Of a stretch of DNA of 64,000 nt, positions 14,201-27,819 are shown in pieces. The stretch comes from Scortum barcoo (lineage: Eukaryota > Chordata > Actinopteri > Centrarchiformes > Terapontidae). Under the pieces are notes generated by a model. That model searched no databases, was not told the DNA's origin, and was given only the letters and a program-made list of their open reading frames with translations. The stretch spans positions 10,501,001 through 10,565,000 of the forward strand of contig CM041553.1 of assembly GCA_023238725.1 (NCBI GenBank), read 5' to 3'. A program made the translations under genes and the position numbers. Numbering within the stretch: position 1 is the first letter of the stretch; every line of letters begins with the position of its first letter.

Positions 14201-16839
14201 GAGATGACTTTGACAACGCGAGAAAAAAAGCGACGGGGCGACGCCTGGCTTCCATTTCTTTCTGATTTTTCTGTGACAAAACAGGACGAGGCCCGGGCCG
14301 GCGCTTGATAAGCTATAGCACCCGGAAACAATAGTGTGCTGACGTGCGGTTTGTACAGCTAATTAAAAAGAAAGCATTTCATTATAAATGTACTCACCTC
14401 CTCATGAACTACAGCTGAAGGAGTCTGAATTAATGTGTCTTCTAAAACAGATCCTCAGAGCCGAAGACCTTAGTCAGCAGCCGCGTTCCACTGTTCCCCC
14501 GCGTCCCTTTTTTTTGCACCACAGACTCAGCTGTCTTAATCGGGTGAAGGCCGGAGAGGATGCAGCAGCTGCCACGTCAACTTGTGCTCCCTAATGAACG
14601 TCAACTTGGACCACGTTCTGGTGTCAGTACAAAGTAGTTCACCACATCAAAATGAATAATATCTTTCTTAGCATTTGTTTTTAACATGCATGTCCTACTT
14701 CGGAATTAGCAGCGAGACACAGATTCTCAGTATGAGGCCCAGGTTGATCTAGAAATGGTCCAATCGCATCTACCTGTGCTGCTGAGGAGCCTTTCTGCTG
14801 TAACCGCGTTTTTTTTTTTGCATGTGCTGTAGATGAAATACAGCTGCCATGTAGACCTGCACCAGAAGTGAGAAAACCCGCAATAGAATGTGTAATTAGG
14901 AAAATTATTTGAAATTCAGTCTTAGTAACTGTAAGTAACCGTAACCCTGCTCATGCTTGTTATTTAATGAGTTTAGATGTTTTTTTTTTCGTTGTTAGTT
15001 TCAATATATCTGTTTATGTGACGTTCAGCAGGCACCAGTTCCCATCAGCAGCTCGACAGTCGAAGGTGAGTCAGAGCGAAGGGGCCGTGGATAGTTCAGT
15101 CATCGCAGAAACAGCAGCATGACTGAAAAAGCAAAATGCAATGCAAGTAACATTTTAATATTTATAATGAGAGCTATGGTTTTTACTGTAAAACATTAAT
15201 TGGTGTTTATTTGTTAGATCGGTTTCCCCTCTAAAAGCATGTGGAGCGGTAAGAATAGAAACGACTGCGGCAGTTACAGACGTTAGCTGTTTAGCAGCTA
15301 CGCATCAAAAGAGAAGTGGGGTCAAGGTCTGACTCTGAACAGAGAGATGAGGATTGCTCACTAAAACTTTGAGCCTGGCTTCTGATTTTTTTTTTTTTAG
15401 CATGTTCCTCACTAGTTAGCTGCAAACCAGAGGTCAGAGGTAGGAGCAGGGCGGCTTTCTGCAGGGTGCATTCGCTGTGCAGATTGTTGGTGTCTGGAGG
15501 GTCTATTAGCTGAAGTGAGCAGAATATTAATCAGAACGGAGGTGAGGCCAAGATGACGGATGGTCCTGGATTTGTTGCTTCGGCGTCTCTGCTGGATGTT
15601 TTTTGTAGTTGTTGTAAAGAAACACTTACCTCGAGCCCCAGGCAGAGAAAGGCATACGAGACCTGGAGCTGTTTGTGCATCAGGCAGAAATATTAAGATG
15701 CAAGTACTCTTGGCTATATTGACTTTGGCTCTCCTGAGCGGCTAATGTCATTGCTTGACTGATTGCCTGATAGAAAGTAAAGGATCATTTCTTAATTAAA
15801 AACGCAACAAAAATACATATGGGATGTATCTCTTTAAGGGATGTTTTTCCTCATGTTGCATGTCAGAAAGAGGAATACATTTGGAAAACACTGCCTGGGG
15901 CTTATTGGAATTAAAAAAGCATAAGCAGGTCCGTCCCTGAGGAAGAGGAGAGGGGAGAGGAGACAGAGCAGAGGAGGGAGATGAAGGGGTGCCGCGGTGT
16001 GTGCACGTGTTTGTGTGCAAGTGTGCGCATAGCTGTCAGAGCATGGGGTTAAATTATCACTCCCATCGTCTCAGAGAGAAAGATGGGGAAAGAAAGGGAA
16101 GGAAGACAAGAGGGTTGGGGGGGGTGTTAGAGGAGAGAAAGTGCCTCGGGCTAATCTTTGAATCTCCCTCCAAAAGGCAATGTGAGACGTGAAAGTGTGT
16201 GTAAGTGCATTATTCTCCTCTGTGTGTCAGCATGTGAGCATGCTCTAGTCATCAGTGATTTGACTTGTCATGTCCTATCCAAACATTTTCTTTGATCAAA
16301 CATGTTTTTTTTTTTACTCCACTCTTTCCTCAAAAGTATTTCCTGTGGAGGGCGGCAGCAATGGAGAGAGTGATGCAGAGTGCGGATGAGGGGAAAGTAT
16401 TTTCTAAAGCCAGACACAAAATTAAAAAGTCAGTTTTTTAAAATGAAATGTTCTGTTTCTTTTCCTTTATTTCTTTCCTATTGTCATTGAGTGATGCTTT
16501 TCATATTGTGTTTTTATTTTTTTTTTTTTATTATTATTTGAGTTCCACTGTATCATCATATGGCTTCTCAACCTCTCACCATCTGTTTTCTGCATCGTAT
16601 ACTACCAGAATTTTATTTCAAATGTACTGAAGATACTAATAATACGCTTATAACAACATGTTTTCCAATACAGAGTTTGTCCATGACCTCTACGACACAT
16701 GGGAGTGTTTCCAGAGCTGAAGTCCTTATCATTTGTCCATTTTCTCCAAAACGGTCATAGATCACTGCTGAAAAATAAATCAGTTATAAGACACACACTG
16801 TTGTAGTTAATCTTTGCTCAGGTTTATGACTTGGTTCTG

Positions 16840-16975
16840 TTGGGGGAAAGATCATGGTCTAGATTCGTTCTCTCTTAAGATTAGCTTGGGTTAAAATGGC
16901 TGCTTTGTTCGGGTGAAGCTATCGCCATCATCATGGTCAAGGTTAGGGAACCATCATGGTCATAATATATTCATT
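16840..16975. repeat. interspersed repeat, copy B (inverted relative to the 7.2 kb copy)
   Basis: GGGTTAAAATGGCTG (about 16888-16902), ATCGCCATCATCATGG and GGTTAGGGAACCATCATGG (16941-16959) match the reverse complement of 7171-7258 with a few gaps. The repeat is old and non-coding. Confidence 0.5.
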
Positions 16976-17518
16976 TCATCTGAATTGTATACCAAGCATC
17001 CTCCAAATTAAACAATAAAATTGTTTGTTTGTGTTCAGCTTCATAAGAGAGACACTGAGACACTGAGACTACCATGATTCATATGAACCTGCAACAACTG
17101 TTGAGCTTTGGTTAAAGTTAGTGAAAAAGTGTGCTCATAAGTAAAAATTAAGGTGAAAAAAGATTCACAAAGCGACAATAGGTCTTTTTCAGGTAAACAT
17201 TTAAACAACCAATTGAGCAATAATGTTATTTTTTGTGAAGGCACTCTCAAAACTAAAAAATAAAAAACAAGCTCACCATAGAGACATGAAGTCACTACAG
17301 AAACCCCATGAGAATATATGAGTGATGCCATTGGACCATTTCATGAAGAAGAGAGAGACATTTATTTGCATTTTCCCCTTTTACAAAACACTGTTTAACA
17401 CTGTTAAACAGCCAATGAAGTTACAGAAGTGAGCTAATAGAGAGAAAAGTAGAATATGTCGGAGGGCAGCAATGACAGATTGGTAATGTACAGAAATAGA
17501 CTCCTCGCCTTTGAAAAA

Positions 17519-17539
17519 GAGAGAGAGAGAGAGAGAGAA
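17519..17539. repeat. (GA)n microsatellite
   Basis: Start of a purine-rich block that runs with interruptions to about 17960. Confidence 0.9.
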
Positions 17540-18198
17540 GGAAGGAGAGCCGCCAGAGTGAAGAGGAGAAATAGAGACAGGCTATCTCTAAGAGATGGAG
17601 GATGGCGAGAGGTGATGAAGACAGTGATTTAGAGTGAGAAAAATAGATTTACGGAATGGCAAGTGGCCATGGGAGAGGAATGTGGGGAAGGAAGCTGGCA
17701 CAGAAGAGAGATAAGTAAAGGAGAAAAAAAAAGTGGGGAGGGGGTGAAAGGAGGGAGGGCAATGATTTACGGGCAGAGAGCAGGATCTTAAATATGAAAG
17801 GACAGAGAGAGAGTACAAAGAGAAAAAGTTAAATGAGGAAGACGTAATTCAGATGAGGAAATAGGTGGGATGCGGGAAAAGCGAAGATGGCGACGGAGAG
17901 AGAAAAGGTGTGTTGAGGCCGCAGTGACGGAAAGGGAGGAGAGAGACGGAGAACAACTGCGCGCTGCTGACATATTGATCCACACAGTGACCACCCTCTC
18001 ACTCCTTCCTCCAGCCCCCAGCATGGATTACTGCTACAGGCCTCAAACCACATAGGTCACCGGGCACACGACACTCAAACACACACACAAACCAAAAAAA
18101 AAAAAAAAAAACATGATGCCATCTTTAACTACCGCAGTGTTGACAGGAAATATGTTAGATATACTTGTTTGGGGAGTTCAAGCCAAACAAGAAGCAAA

Positions 18199-18235
18199 CA
18201 CACACACGCACACACACCTCACACACACACACACA
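18199..18235. repeat. imperfect (CA)n microsatellite
   Basis: CA units with two short interruptions, 90 bases after an 18-base A run (18094-18111). Confidence 0.9.
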
Positions 18236-18752
18236 GATTCCTGGGGCAGTGTGGGACACCATTCTTTGTGTTCATTGATCCAGAGCAAGAAAAGTCAGAC
18301 CACTCAAGCTGTGACAGAATCTTGGCTCACACACACTTAAACTAATAACACACACACGTGCACGCACTTGGCCTTTTCGCCACATCTGTGTGTGTGTGTG
18401 TTGTGTGTTGAGTGCAAAGTGCGTGTGTCGCGCGCAGGAGGTCGTCGTGGTAGGAAGATAAATGGACGGCGGGGAAGCAGGAAGGTGGAGGAAGGGAAGA
18501 AGGAGAGATTAAATGGAGAAGGAGGAAGGGGTGGAAGCGAAGGGAGGAAGGCGAGGACGAGTGCACAGCAGTGAACTGGGCGAGGGAGAAAGAAAATAAA
18601 ATTAAAAAAAGGGAAGGATAGCAGGAGGGAGTGAGGGATGTGAGGGAGAGAGCTAGGATGGGCAGAAAAGTAAATGAGAGAAAGAGAGAGAGAGAGGCGC
18701 TGGCTGACATATTTACAGGACAAGACAAAATCGTCTGTCTGTCTCGTCTAAA

Positions 18753-18762
18753 CGCGCGCGCG
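18753..18762. repeat. (CG)5 tract
   Basis: Ten alternating C and G bases just left of the long (GT)n at 18781. Confidence 0.9.
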
Positions 18763-18777
18763 CTAGATTAAAGCGGG

Positions 18778-18780
<3 letters not shown>

Positions 18781-18837
<57 letters not shown>

Positions 18838-18840
18838 TGT
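18781..18840. repeat. (GT)n microsatellite, about 60 bp
   Basis: The longest dinucleotide run in the window: 25 GT units, one AT, then four more GT units. Confidence 0.95.
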
Positions 18841-18963
18841 GGGTCTAACCAGACAGCAATCCCTGCTCAAGGCCAAACCTATATAGATCATATCCCAATC
18901 ATCATATTATTGCCTTCAGCTCGAGATGGAAGAGAGAGAGATATGAACACAACAGTTTAACGA

Positions 18964-18995
18964 CACACACACACACACACACACACTCTCTCTCT
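18964..18995. repeat. compound (AC)n(TC)n microsatellite
   Basis: About 11 AC units followed by about 5 TC units. Confidence 0.9.
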
Positions 18996-20723
18996 TCCAC
19001 TCTCTTCCTTAAATCCTCCTGTTCACTTCCCATTTACTTTTTGTCTATCCTTCCGTCTCCCCCTCTCTCCCTCTTTCTCATCATTTCTCTGCTTTTATAT
19101 TTTTGTCTCCCCCCTCCTCCTCCTCTTATTTTTATCACCCACTTTAAATCAGAACCTCTTTTTTTTTTTTTTTTTTTTGTTATCAGTGTCTTCGAGAGCT
19201 TGAACTCAAATTCAACCCATCCACTCAGACATTTTTGCGAGAACTACAGTAACAACAAAGGATGGCAGGGGGCCCTGAGAGAAGCAGGAGGTGGTGGAGA
19301 TGTGATCCTTTCAGGCTGGGTGGTGCATGGGTAAAGAGAGGAGAACTGTTCCTGTGATCGACTTCTTTTTTTTTTTTGTCAGATAAGTTAAAAAAAAAAA
19401 AAAAGATAAAAGATGACTTCAAAGAAAGAAAAAACATGCCGAGCACAGTGAGTTTTAGTGGAACGTAATCATGAAAAATGTATTTATTTCTTCACACTTA
19501 TACTTTATTGAACTATTCTAATCTGTATTGTTACTTTACTTTGTGTTTATGCTGACCCAATCCAAGCACACAGTTCACCTTTATTGTAACTGATTGCTGT
19601 CAGTTTTTATCTGTGGTTTGTTGTCGTATTTTCCTCCAGATGCTCCCTGTTTTCCTGTTGACTCTTGTGCATTAATGAACTACAGTCACACATATGTCTT
19701 TGTTTTGCTTTTATGTTAGTTTACTCGATTTGTGGTGTTCCTCTATAGCACATTGTTTCAAAATAAGCGTAAATAAAGTGTGAATTACAACCTGACGGCA
19801 GCTTAACGAAGGTTTGTGCGTGCGGACGCGTCAAGAAACAAAACTTCTCTCTTTCCCAACGCTACCTGTTGCCTCTCCAGAAAAAAAAAAGAAAAAAAAG
19901 AACTTTATATTCTCACATTCACTCTTCAGACTGGCACATCCTCTCTGCTGTACGTGGCCTACTTAGGAAACATTGTTTTCTTTCATTTTTCTTTGTTCTC
20001 CTTCCTCCTCCCCTCTTAGTATTTGATCATTTTTTTACTCTCCTCCCTTTCCCTAATTTCATCAGATTTGCTCCTTCTTTATCCAGCACTGTCTGCTTTG
20101 TCCTCTCCATCTCCCCTCTCCTTCCTCCGCCGCCTCGCTGTCTTCACGCTTGTTTCGTGAAAACAGAACGGCAGCTGCTCGCATCTTTCAATTTATTTTC
20201 CAATTAAAAAATAATAATTGTTTACATTGCATGCCGGTGATCATTGAACCATTAAATAGCTCTAAGTAATGGGATATGTATACATCTGATAGGCAGGAGC
20301 ACAAACAAAATGCTTGAATTTATTTTTGTTACATTTTCCACCCAATCCCCATGTAAGTATTAAGTGTTAAAAATGTGTGCGCGAGAAATCTCTTTTTTGT
20401 CGTCTGTTGACGAGGCAACATGTTGTACTGGGTTTTGAAACACATACAGTGCATGTCACAGAGCATGTAAATAAGCTGACAGTGGATGTGATAAAAAGAA
20501 AAATGTGACATATTTGTGTCACAGCTCTGCAGCAAAGATGACAATCAGGTTTCGGATGAAATGCCCGTGTTTGTTCTTTTTATCTGTCATTGTACAAACA
20601 CATTTCCTCTTTCTTAAAAATAAAAACAAAACGTGTTTACTGAATAGCAATTGGTAAGTTCTAACCAAAAGTTGGCCTCCAAAGAAAATTGTGCTCAAAA
20701 AGTGTAAAGCTGGCCCTGCCAAA

Positions 20724-20735
20724 CTCTCTCTCTCT

Positions 20736-20786
<51 letters not shown>
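20724..20786. repeat. (CT)n microsatellite, about 60 bp
   Basis: CT units with a single A interruption near 20740. Confidence 0.95.
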
Positions 20787-20789
<3 letters not shown>

Positions 20790-23700
20790 CGATTGTCTCT
20801 CCCTTTCTCTCTCTTTCTCGCCCCCTCTGGTGAGACCAGCTGTCTCATAGCAACAGGATGACACTGTTCCTGACTGCCTGACCACCTCCACACATGCACG
20901 CAGGCCCCAACACACACACACACAGTACATTCACACATAATCACATACCTTATGTACAGCTCACAGGAATTTGACACTGTTTCGTGGTATGCATCCGACG
21001 TTCTCCCCTCTCTCTCACTTCTAAAACCTCCACCTCCCTTTCTTCATTCTTTCCTGTCTGTTTATCATTACCATCATAAGAAAGACTGGTATTGTGGTAA
21101 GCTTCGATCTGGTGTGTGTTCACTTGAGTAAAGTGAAAATGGCTGCGTCAGTGTGATAAACACCAAACTTCATGTCCCTTGTTTTTATGTTGCACGTGCA
21201 CACTAAATATGGGAGTCTCATTAACATAAATGTAATGTACCATTTCAGTTAGCCATATATAACTGTGTGAGGCGAGTTGGAGTTTCCATGTATAAGTGTA
21301 TGTACATACAGTGTATTTATCCTGTGTGCTTTGAAGTTTTAATGCACATATAAGTTAGCTTGTAAGAAATAATACTTAAAAATAACATGTGTGGTGTGTC
21401 CGGTGCACACTTATGTTCAGGTGTGTATGTGTGTTTTTTGTGCTTGCACTTTTTGCTGCAACAAAGACATATCGATGGACACAGCGAAAAAGTTCTTTTT
21501 CAACCAGTACAAGCAGGGCATGCTTTTATTTTGCTCTGAAAGGCAGCCTCCCTTTCCATCATCCTGCCAGAGACATCTAGTCATCAGTACTTTTTTTTTC
21601 CTCCCTCTCAGACCTCGGCCTCTGAGCGGCGAGTAAAGCAACACTGCGATGAATGCCCCATCATGACGGCAAAGGTTAAACAAAAAAAAAAAAAAAAAGG
21701 AGCCTCTTTAGGCTTTTTTCAAAGAAGCCACTTCCTTTCTTGTGGGATCACTTTCAAATGGAGGGAAGACGGTAAAGACTGCCTCTTCTTGGTAAAATTA
21801 CAAAGGTTGTATGCATAATGCCCTTGAAAGGAATCTGGCAGAAGCGCAGGGCTGCAACACACACACATCAAATCCACCCAGTACCAACGCTCCCTGCACC
21901 CTCTTTCATGTCTGAGGAAAAATCAATACAGACAAAAAGTGTGCAACAGGAGAGAAAGAAAGGAGGAAAGGAAGGAAGAGAGGAAGAATGATAAAGCACC
22001 ATTTCTGAGGAGGTGTCTCTCAAAAGGAATAGTAGAGTATCTATTACACATCAAAGCCATTTCACTCTCTTTTCTCACTTTGCTCTGTTTGCCTCCAATA
22101 AAGAGAATAGGTTTGAGACCTGCAATGAAAGGAATAAAAAGGGGGGGGAATGTGGCGCAGAGTCATGGTGGGAACAGAGAGAGACACACGGTGGTGCACT
22201 TACAACTCTGATGGATTATTTCTCTGGTGTGTTCAGTCTAACATGGACAGAAATAGACACAAACACTTGTTCTTTGCAGCTATGAGGACGTGCACGCACA
22301 TTACACACTCAACCCTACATGCTCTTGGCTTTTACAAAACTTTGAACAATTATAGACTCTTGGGTCACTTTTTTTTTAGCTTTTCAACTACGTGTCAATC
22401 TTTTTTTGGTAGCCTGACTCAGCCCACATTTACTAATAAATGTGTTGTGCCTCACGCAGTCCAGGCCTGTAGGACCATCAGCCAGAATTGGAATGTGATG
22501 TAATGAGCATGATATGGAGATGGAAACTGACACTTTGCTCATGCGCAAAATCCTTAAGCTTTATCCCTTGCTCATGTCTGTGCAATGGTTGGTAATTGGA
22601 AAAAAAATAGCAGACATGCATGTATGAATATCTATGTCTATATGGCATTTGTGCAATTGTACTGTTATCCTGTGAAAATCTGGTTTGATGCGCGCTTGTG
22701 CATGTCGGGTTTGCCAGTTTGTCAGCACAATCGCTGCTCGGTCCATCTCAAGTTGTAACGAGAGGTATTGTTCAATTTTAAATCTTGATAGAGGCTTGTT
22801 ATTCAAGTGGCTGTCATTTGCTGCTGAGTGGGAAAAATCACCTTGTTAAGGTGCTTTCTTTGTAGCGAAGTCGGGGTGACTTTGGGACAGAGAGCAGCGA
22901 CGCCGCACACTCAAAGATGATGGCAGAGATATTGATTTGAGAATGCCTGCGGTCTTTACAAATTCACATTTGTTTGTGGCGTGCTGGGAAGGGACGGAAA
23001 GGGCTGGAAAGGATGGAAAAAAGCGCAAAACCATACTAAGAGAACAAACAACTGAGATCAAAACCGTTCAGATGCGGTCATATGCCCACAAATTCACTAA
23101 CACACAAACTCTGACACACACCGCACAGACGAATGCACACAAGGCATCAAACGCAGGTATGCGAACAAGATCAAGAGAATCTCCGTGTGGAAAAAAACTT
23201 GATAAATAACACAATATCAAAATAAGTTTCTTTCATGTCAAGAAGAAAAGGGAATAAGTTATTTTCCCACAATGCGCTTTTCAATTTTGAGAATGAAAGG
23301 CATAGAAGCTGCCCATCTTCTTTTGTGGCACAAACAATATGTAGAGCTATTTCAGAGCAAACAAGTGCAGGAGTAATAAGCTCCAACAGCAGCACGTGGA
23401 TCAAGCGTTGCGCGTTTAACAAACATCTCTCTCAGCACACCGGTGATTCAGCATGCGCGTTACTGCTTTGTTAATTTTTTTTTTTATATCATAGTCTATT
23501 GATCTCTGAAGGGAAGATTAATCCTCCAGCTCCCTACAACACACACGCCACATACACACAGTGGCACCCCAGAGTTATGATGGTCACTTTAGGGTCAAAT
23601 ATTAGATCTTTATTATGTGTGAATGCCAAATCAGCCCACTTGGAAAGTCGGTGCAAACATTAGGCAACAGAATGAAAATCATGACTCCTGTCTGTCTGGA

Positions 23701-24864
23701 GCAATGTAGAGTGACTTTGTTATAGAGCTACTGTTACTTCATCAAAAGATCAGATACTTCTTCCACTGTTGACTATTAGCTTGCTTCCACTGAACATCTT
23801 TAAGGATTGTTAGCTGGCTCAAATCATGCAAAGGATTATTAGAAGACTCTTGAGTACTGTTTGCTGGTTAATCAGTGTTTGTGTGACTAAAATTTCATGG
23901 CGATGTAGTTTCATGCCATGTTTAAATCCATCCATCATATCAAACATACAATTATTATCCGCAGAGTAAAGATGTTATCGCAGAGTAAAATTATTAAAAT
24001 TAAAAAAGGGAAGGCCCATGTAGCACAGGGTATAAACACACACACACACACAGACATATTTCAGCCCCATCTACAATCAAAATGCGAAGGGATATGATGG
24101 CAGACCATCTCTGCAGGTGGTCACGTCTCGGCCAGGAGTGCGTGCACTCAGCACTCCGTGTTCTCATTTGTGAGAGTGTCCTTACCTTCTGGGTGGAAGC
24201 CTCGCTCTCACTTTCACTGAAGAACCCCTGCACGATCCGTTCCCATCAATCATCTTTCTCTTATCCTGTTCGCTATTTCTGTTGCCTCCTTTGGCCGACT
24301 GATGAAAACATGACCCCGCCTCCACCAGCCCCACACCTGCCATGTTAGTCACAGCTGACACTGCCTCCTTTCAACCAATGTCCCGCAAAAAAGTACACAC
24401 AGAAATTAAGTCCGATCACAGCGAAAGACGACAAACAGTATAGATGCAATTGAATGCCAGCTGCCAATGCAAAGGTAATGATCAGACTGATGATTCAAAT
24501 AACATATGTGGAAACAGATTGGAGTTTCATAACACTAATAAAGAGGGCATCAAACTAGATGCAAGACACATGTTTGTGTTAGTCAGTTTACAATGTCTCT
24601 GTCAATTTGCCTGATAAAATCAGGCTTAAATTTGGCGAGCAGCCCAGCAAGATTTTACAGATCTCCAGGGTTTGTGTCTGACGATGGTGATAGCTGTCAT
24701 TTTTGTGGCAATTGTACAGGTTGTATTGTCTATATTCTGCTTTCAAGATTTCTGCTCTATTCTGCTCGCTCCGGCTTTCACTGTCTGCTTTCAGTGAACT
24801 CCCTTGCTCTCAAACTCTGCCTTTCTATCTGCATCATCTAAACCTCTCAGCACACCATGCTTAC

Positions 24865-24889
24865 CTCTCTCTCTCTCTCTCTCTCTCTC
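24865..24889. repeat. (CT)n microsatellite
   Basis: Core of a pyrimidine-rich block at 24860-25060. Confidence 0.9.
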
Positions 24890-26541
24890 CTTTCCTCCCT
24901 CCTTCTCACCCCTCTCTCCTATCCTCTCTCTCTTTCTCTGTCCTCTGTCTATTGCTGCATTATCATCACTCTCCATCTGTGGCTCTCTGAGGCGAAACAC
25001 AGCCCTCTGTCCTCCTCTCCATCACTCCATCTCTCTCGATCCTTCACTCTCTCACTCCTAAAATGACGGGGACAGGCGGTGACAAGGACCTTGTCCCACT
25101 CTGCTCCGTTCCTCTCGCACATTCGTGTTGAGTCTTTTCAGAGGCTTTTTGCTCCTCATTTTGCCCATTTATATTTTGAGTTCATCCACCTTTGTGCCCC
25201 CTGCTTTTGTTCGGAGTGAACATGAGCAAAATGCAGATATAAATTCATTTGACAGTCCAAACAACATTTGGAGGTAATCACAGGTGCATTTGGCCATGGT
25301 AAAAACTAAGTCCATGGAGACAATGTGAATAAATATGAATCTTTATGCACACATTCAACCAAATCACTAATGCAATTCAGACAGGCTTCCGGTAGCACAC
25401 TTGTCAGAGAGGATTGTCAGGATATCTGCACACGCACGAGCAGGATGAGATGTGTTTATAATCACTTTTACGGGGTGGGAATATTATAAAGGAAGTGACA
25501 TCTGCATTTTAGCAAAGGGGAGAGAAATCCAATTTGAATGTGTGTTCAAGAGGCATATTTTAATGTCAGGTGTGAATGTAATCCAAGTGAATTAACGGAG
25601 AGGCGTGATGTGGAAAGCATGTCAATGTGAGCCGGAGAGAGGGACCAACCTATTGCTCTCTTCTCGCTGTCTGGTTGTCTGGCTCACACACACATAAAAT
25701 GATTTTATCCGCTATTTTCTATTTTCGCCCTCCCTCTCAATTAAAGCCAATTATAGTTTGCCGGCATGAAATACTCTGCAGTGAATTACTGCAAAAGCAA
25801 AAACACCGACAAACGGCCAATGATTAAACTAGATAGACAACAACCTTGACAGTGTCACATTAATAACAGAATGGGTAAAAACTGTCACACTAAGTGATCA
25901 CTTAATCAATTACTGTTAGCTGAAAGGCAGTCGCAATGCATCTTACTTTCTACTATGTCGCCACTATGTTGCTATTACTCAGCAATTACTCGGATTTTGG
26001 TGTGAAACTGTGTGAGTGAGTACATATTCCTCTGATGTCCATTAAAGCAGCATAGAAAGCTGATTTTTTTTTTTACAGATTCTAACACAATCACATACAC
26101 GCGTTTGTGCTTTTTGGCCTTTAAATTAACCGTCTTCCACATGTTCTATCATAGAAACTTGCAGCATAAATTTAAAGTAAGGCTTTGTTAATTGACTATA
26201 ATTTATTCACTTACAAAATTTTTCATTCTTCACCTTTTTCCTAGTACAGTACATCCCCCACCAGCTCCCCATCCTCACTTTTTCTCTCTCCCTCTCTGTC
26301 TGTCCCTCCATGTTTCCCAGAGTCTATTTCATGCCCCTGAAATCTGGCGCCCGGCACCGGTTGCCTCGCTGGCATATAGCTCCACTCATCCCCCTCCATA
26401 TTGCTCCGTTGTTCCGCTCCATCCATCCCTCCATCTCTCCTCTTCTCCTCCTCGTCTCCTTGCTACTCTTGCTTCATTTGGCTCATGATGAGGTGTCACC
26501 GCTCTGCCCTTGAGTGGGCGAGAATCCCTTCTGAGAAAAAG

Positions 26542-26544
<3 letters not shown>

Positions 26545-26591
<47 letters not shown>
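26545..26591. repeat. (GT)n microsatellite
   Basis: Nearly pure GT run that continues into degenerate TG-rich sequence up to about 26690. Confidence 0.95.
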
Positions 26592-26592
<1 letters not shown>

Positions 26593-27793
26593 ATGGATGC
26601 CGGCATGTGTGTAATGTGATTGCATGTGATTGCTTGTTCCTGTGTGGTGCTGTATATGTGTGTGTCAGTTCAGTATGTGTGTGGCCCAGCGTGGCCTGTA
26701 GAAGTGACAGACATCAGGATTGTGCTGTCACAGCAAGAGAAGAGATGATTTACTTGTCAGGGGGCTGAGGGACAGGAAGGCAGATCCAGCGAGCAGATAA
26801 ATGCACTGTGCTGCCGGTGGGATAATGTAAAGACGCTAAGCTATACTGCTGGGACATATGCAGTGCAGCTCAAAGAACCACCGATGCAGAGTGGGCGAGG
26901 GCACACGTTTTCTGCATGTTTGTTTCAAACCGTGACTCGCATCATGTCATCCCCGTGTGTCTCTGGTGTTTCTGACTGTATTTTACTCTCCACCCCGGGG
27001 AGGTATACTCTCAAGCTATCGTGTGATATGGCGTTTGGCTGAAAGTACTCATTATACAATGTCAGGAGAAGTACCTTTAAAGCTAAACTGGACTGGACTA
27101 TTACACTGGCCTTCAATGGCCGAAACTAACCTTGACTGAACTGAATAAACTGACCAGTCTTAACAGAGATATTTAACTAACCTATCCAGAGTAGACTGAA
27201 ATAAAAAGAACTGTACTGGTTTAATGTAGGCTCGACGAGATTGGCTCTTCGTCCTTGTTGACAGTGGAAATGTGGCTAATTATGATCGAGGCAAACAGTC
27301 CTCCCACCCCGACTGTGATCTTGAGTTGAGTTTCGCGTCATGAGTGGCAGCAGAGGCAGAGGTTTGGGAGGTGACGGACAGGACAAGATGGCGGCTGAAA
27401 AGACGAATATTAGCCTGTCATTCCCGTGTCACTTCCTCAGTCTCTGTAAATGATAGCCAGGCTGGGGCACATGATATCTGGCTCGCTGCAGGGGAATGAC
27501 AGACTAAATGTTATCGCAGAGCAAAGGTTATGCCACACGTGTGAGCTGGAGGCTGAGCAGACTGTGAGTGAAAATGGTACGACAAGGCCTTTTTCTGCTT
27601 TGAATCATGATTTTGGGAGAGCATTTTGGACATTTTCTTTCCTTTTCTTTTCTTTTTCTTCGAGACAATAAGTGAAGCTCTGTGCAGAGTCAGTGCAGAA
27701 GAATGCAAAACAATAGTCTTTATAAAAAGCTCCTAAAACTAAATACTACATTATCTTTCTTTTTACGTATAGTTTAGTTTTGAGACACGTCAC

Positions 27794-27819
27794 ATCAATG
27801 AACAGCATCAATGAACAGC
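27794..27819. repeat. 13-bp tandem duplication, two copies
   Basis: ATCAATGAACAGC occurs twice in a row without mismatch. Confidence 0.95.

Noticed and set aside
15031..15072. Possible small exon (AG before GCACCAG, donor AAG|GTGAGT)
   Set aside because: Good donor but poor polypyrimidine tract, only about 34 bases, opposite strand to sgcz, no protein match.
15698..15745. Short signal-peptide-like sequence MQVLLAILTLALLSG then stop
   Set aside because: Looks like a secreted-protein start, but it ends in TAA after 15 residues with no splice donor before the stop; probably chance in the intron.
27388..27453. AAGATGGCGGCTGAAAAG start-like string
   Set aside because: Resembles a first-exon start, but the frame stops after 21 codons with no clear donor and no CpG-rich surroundings.
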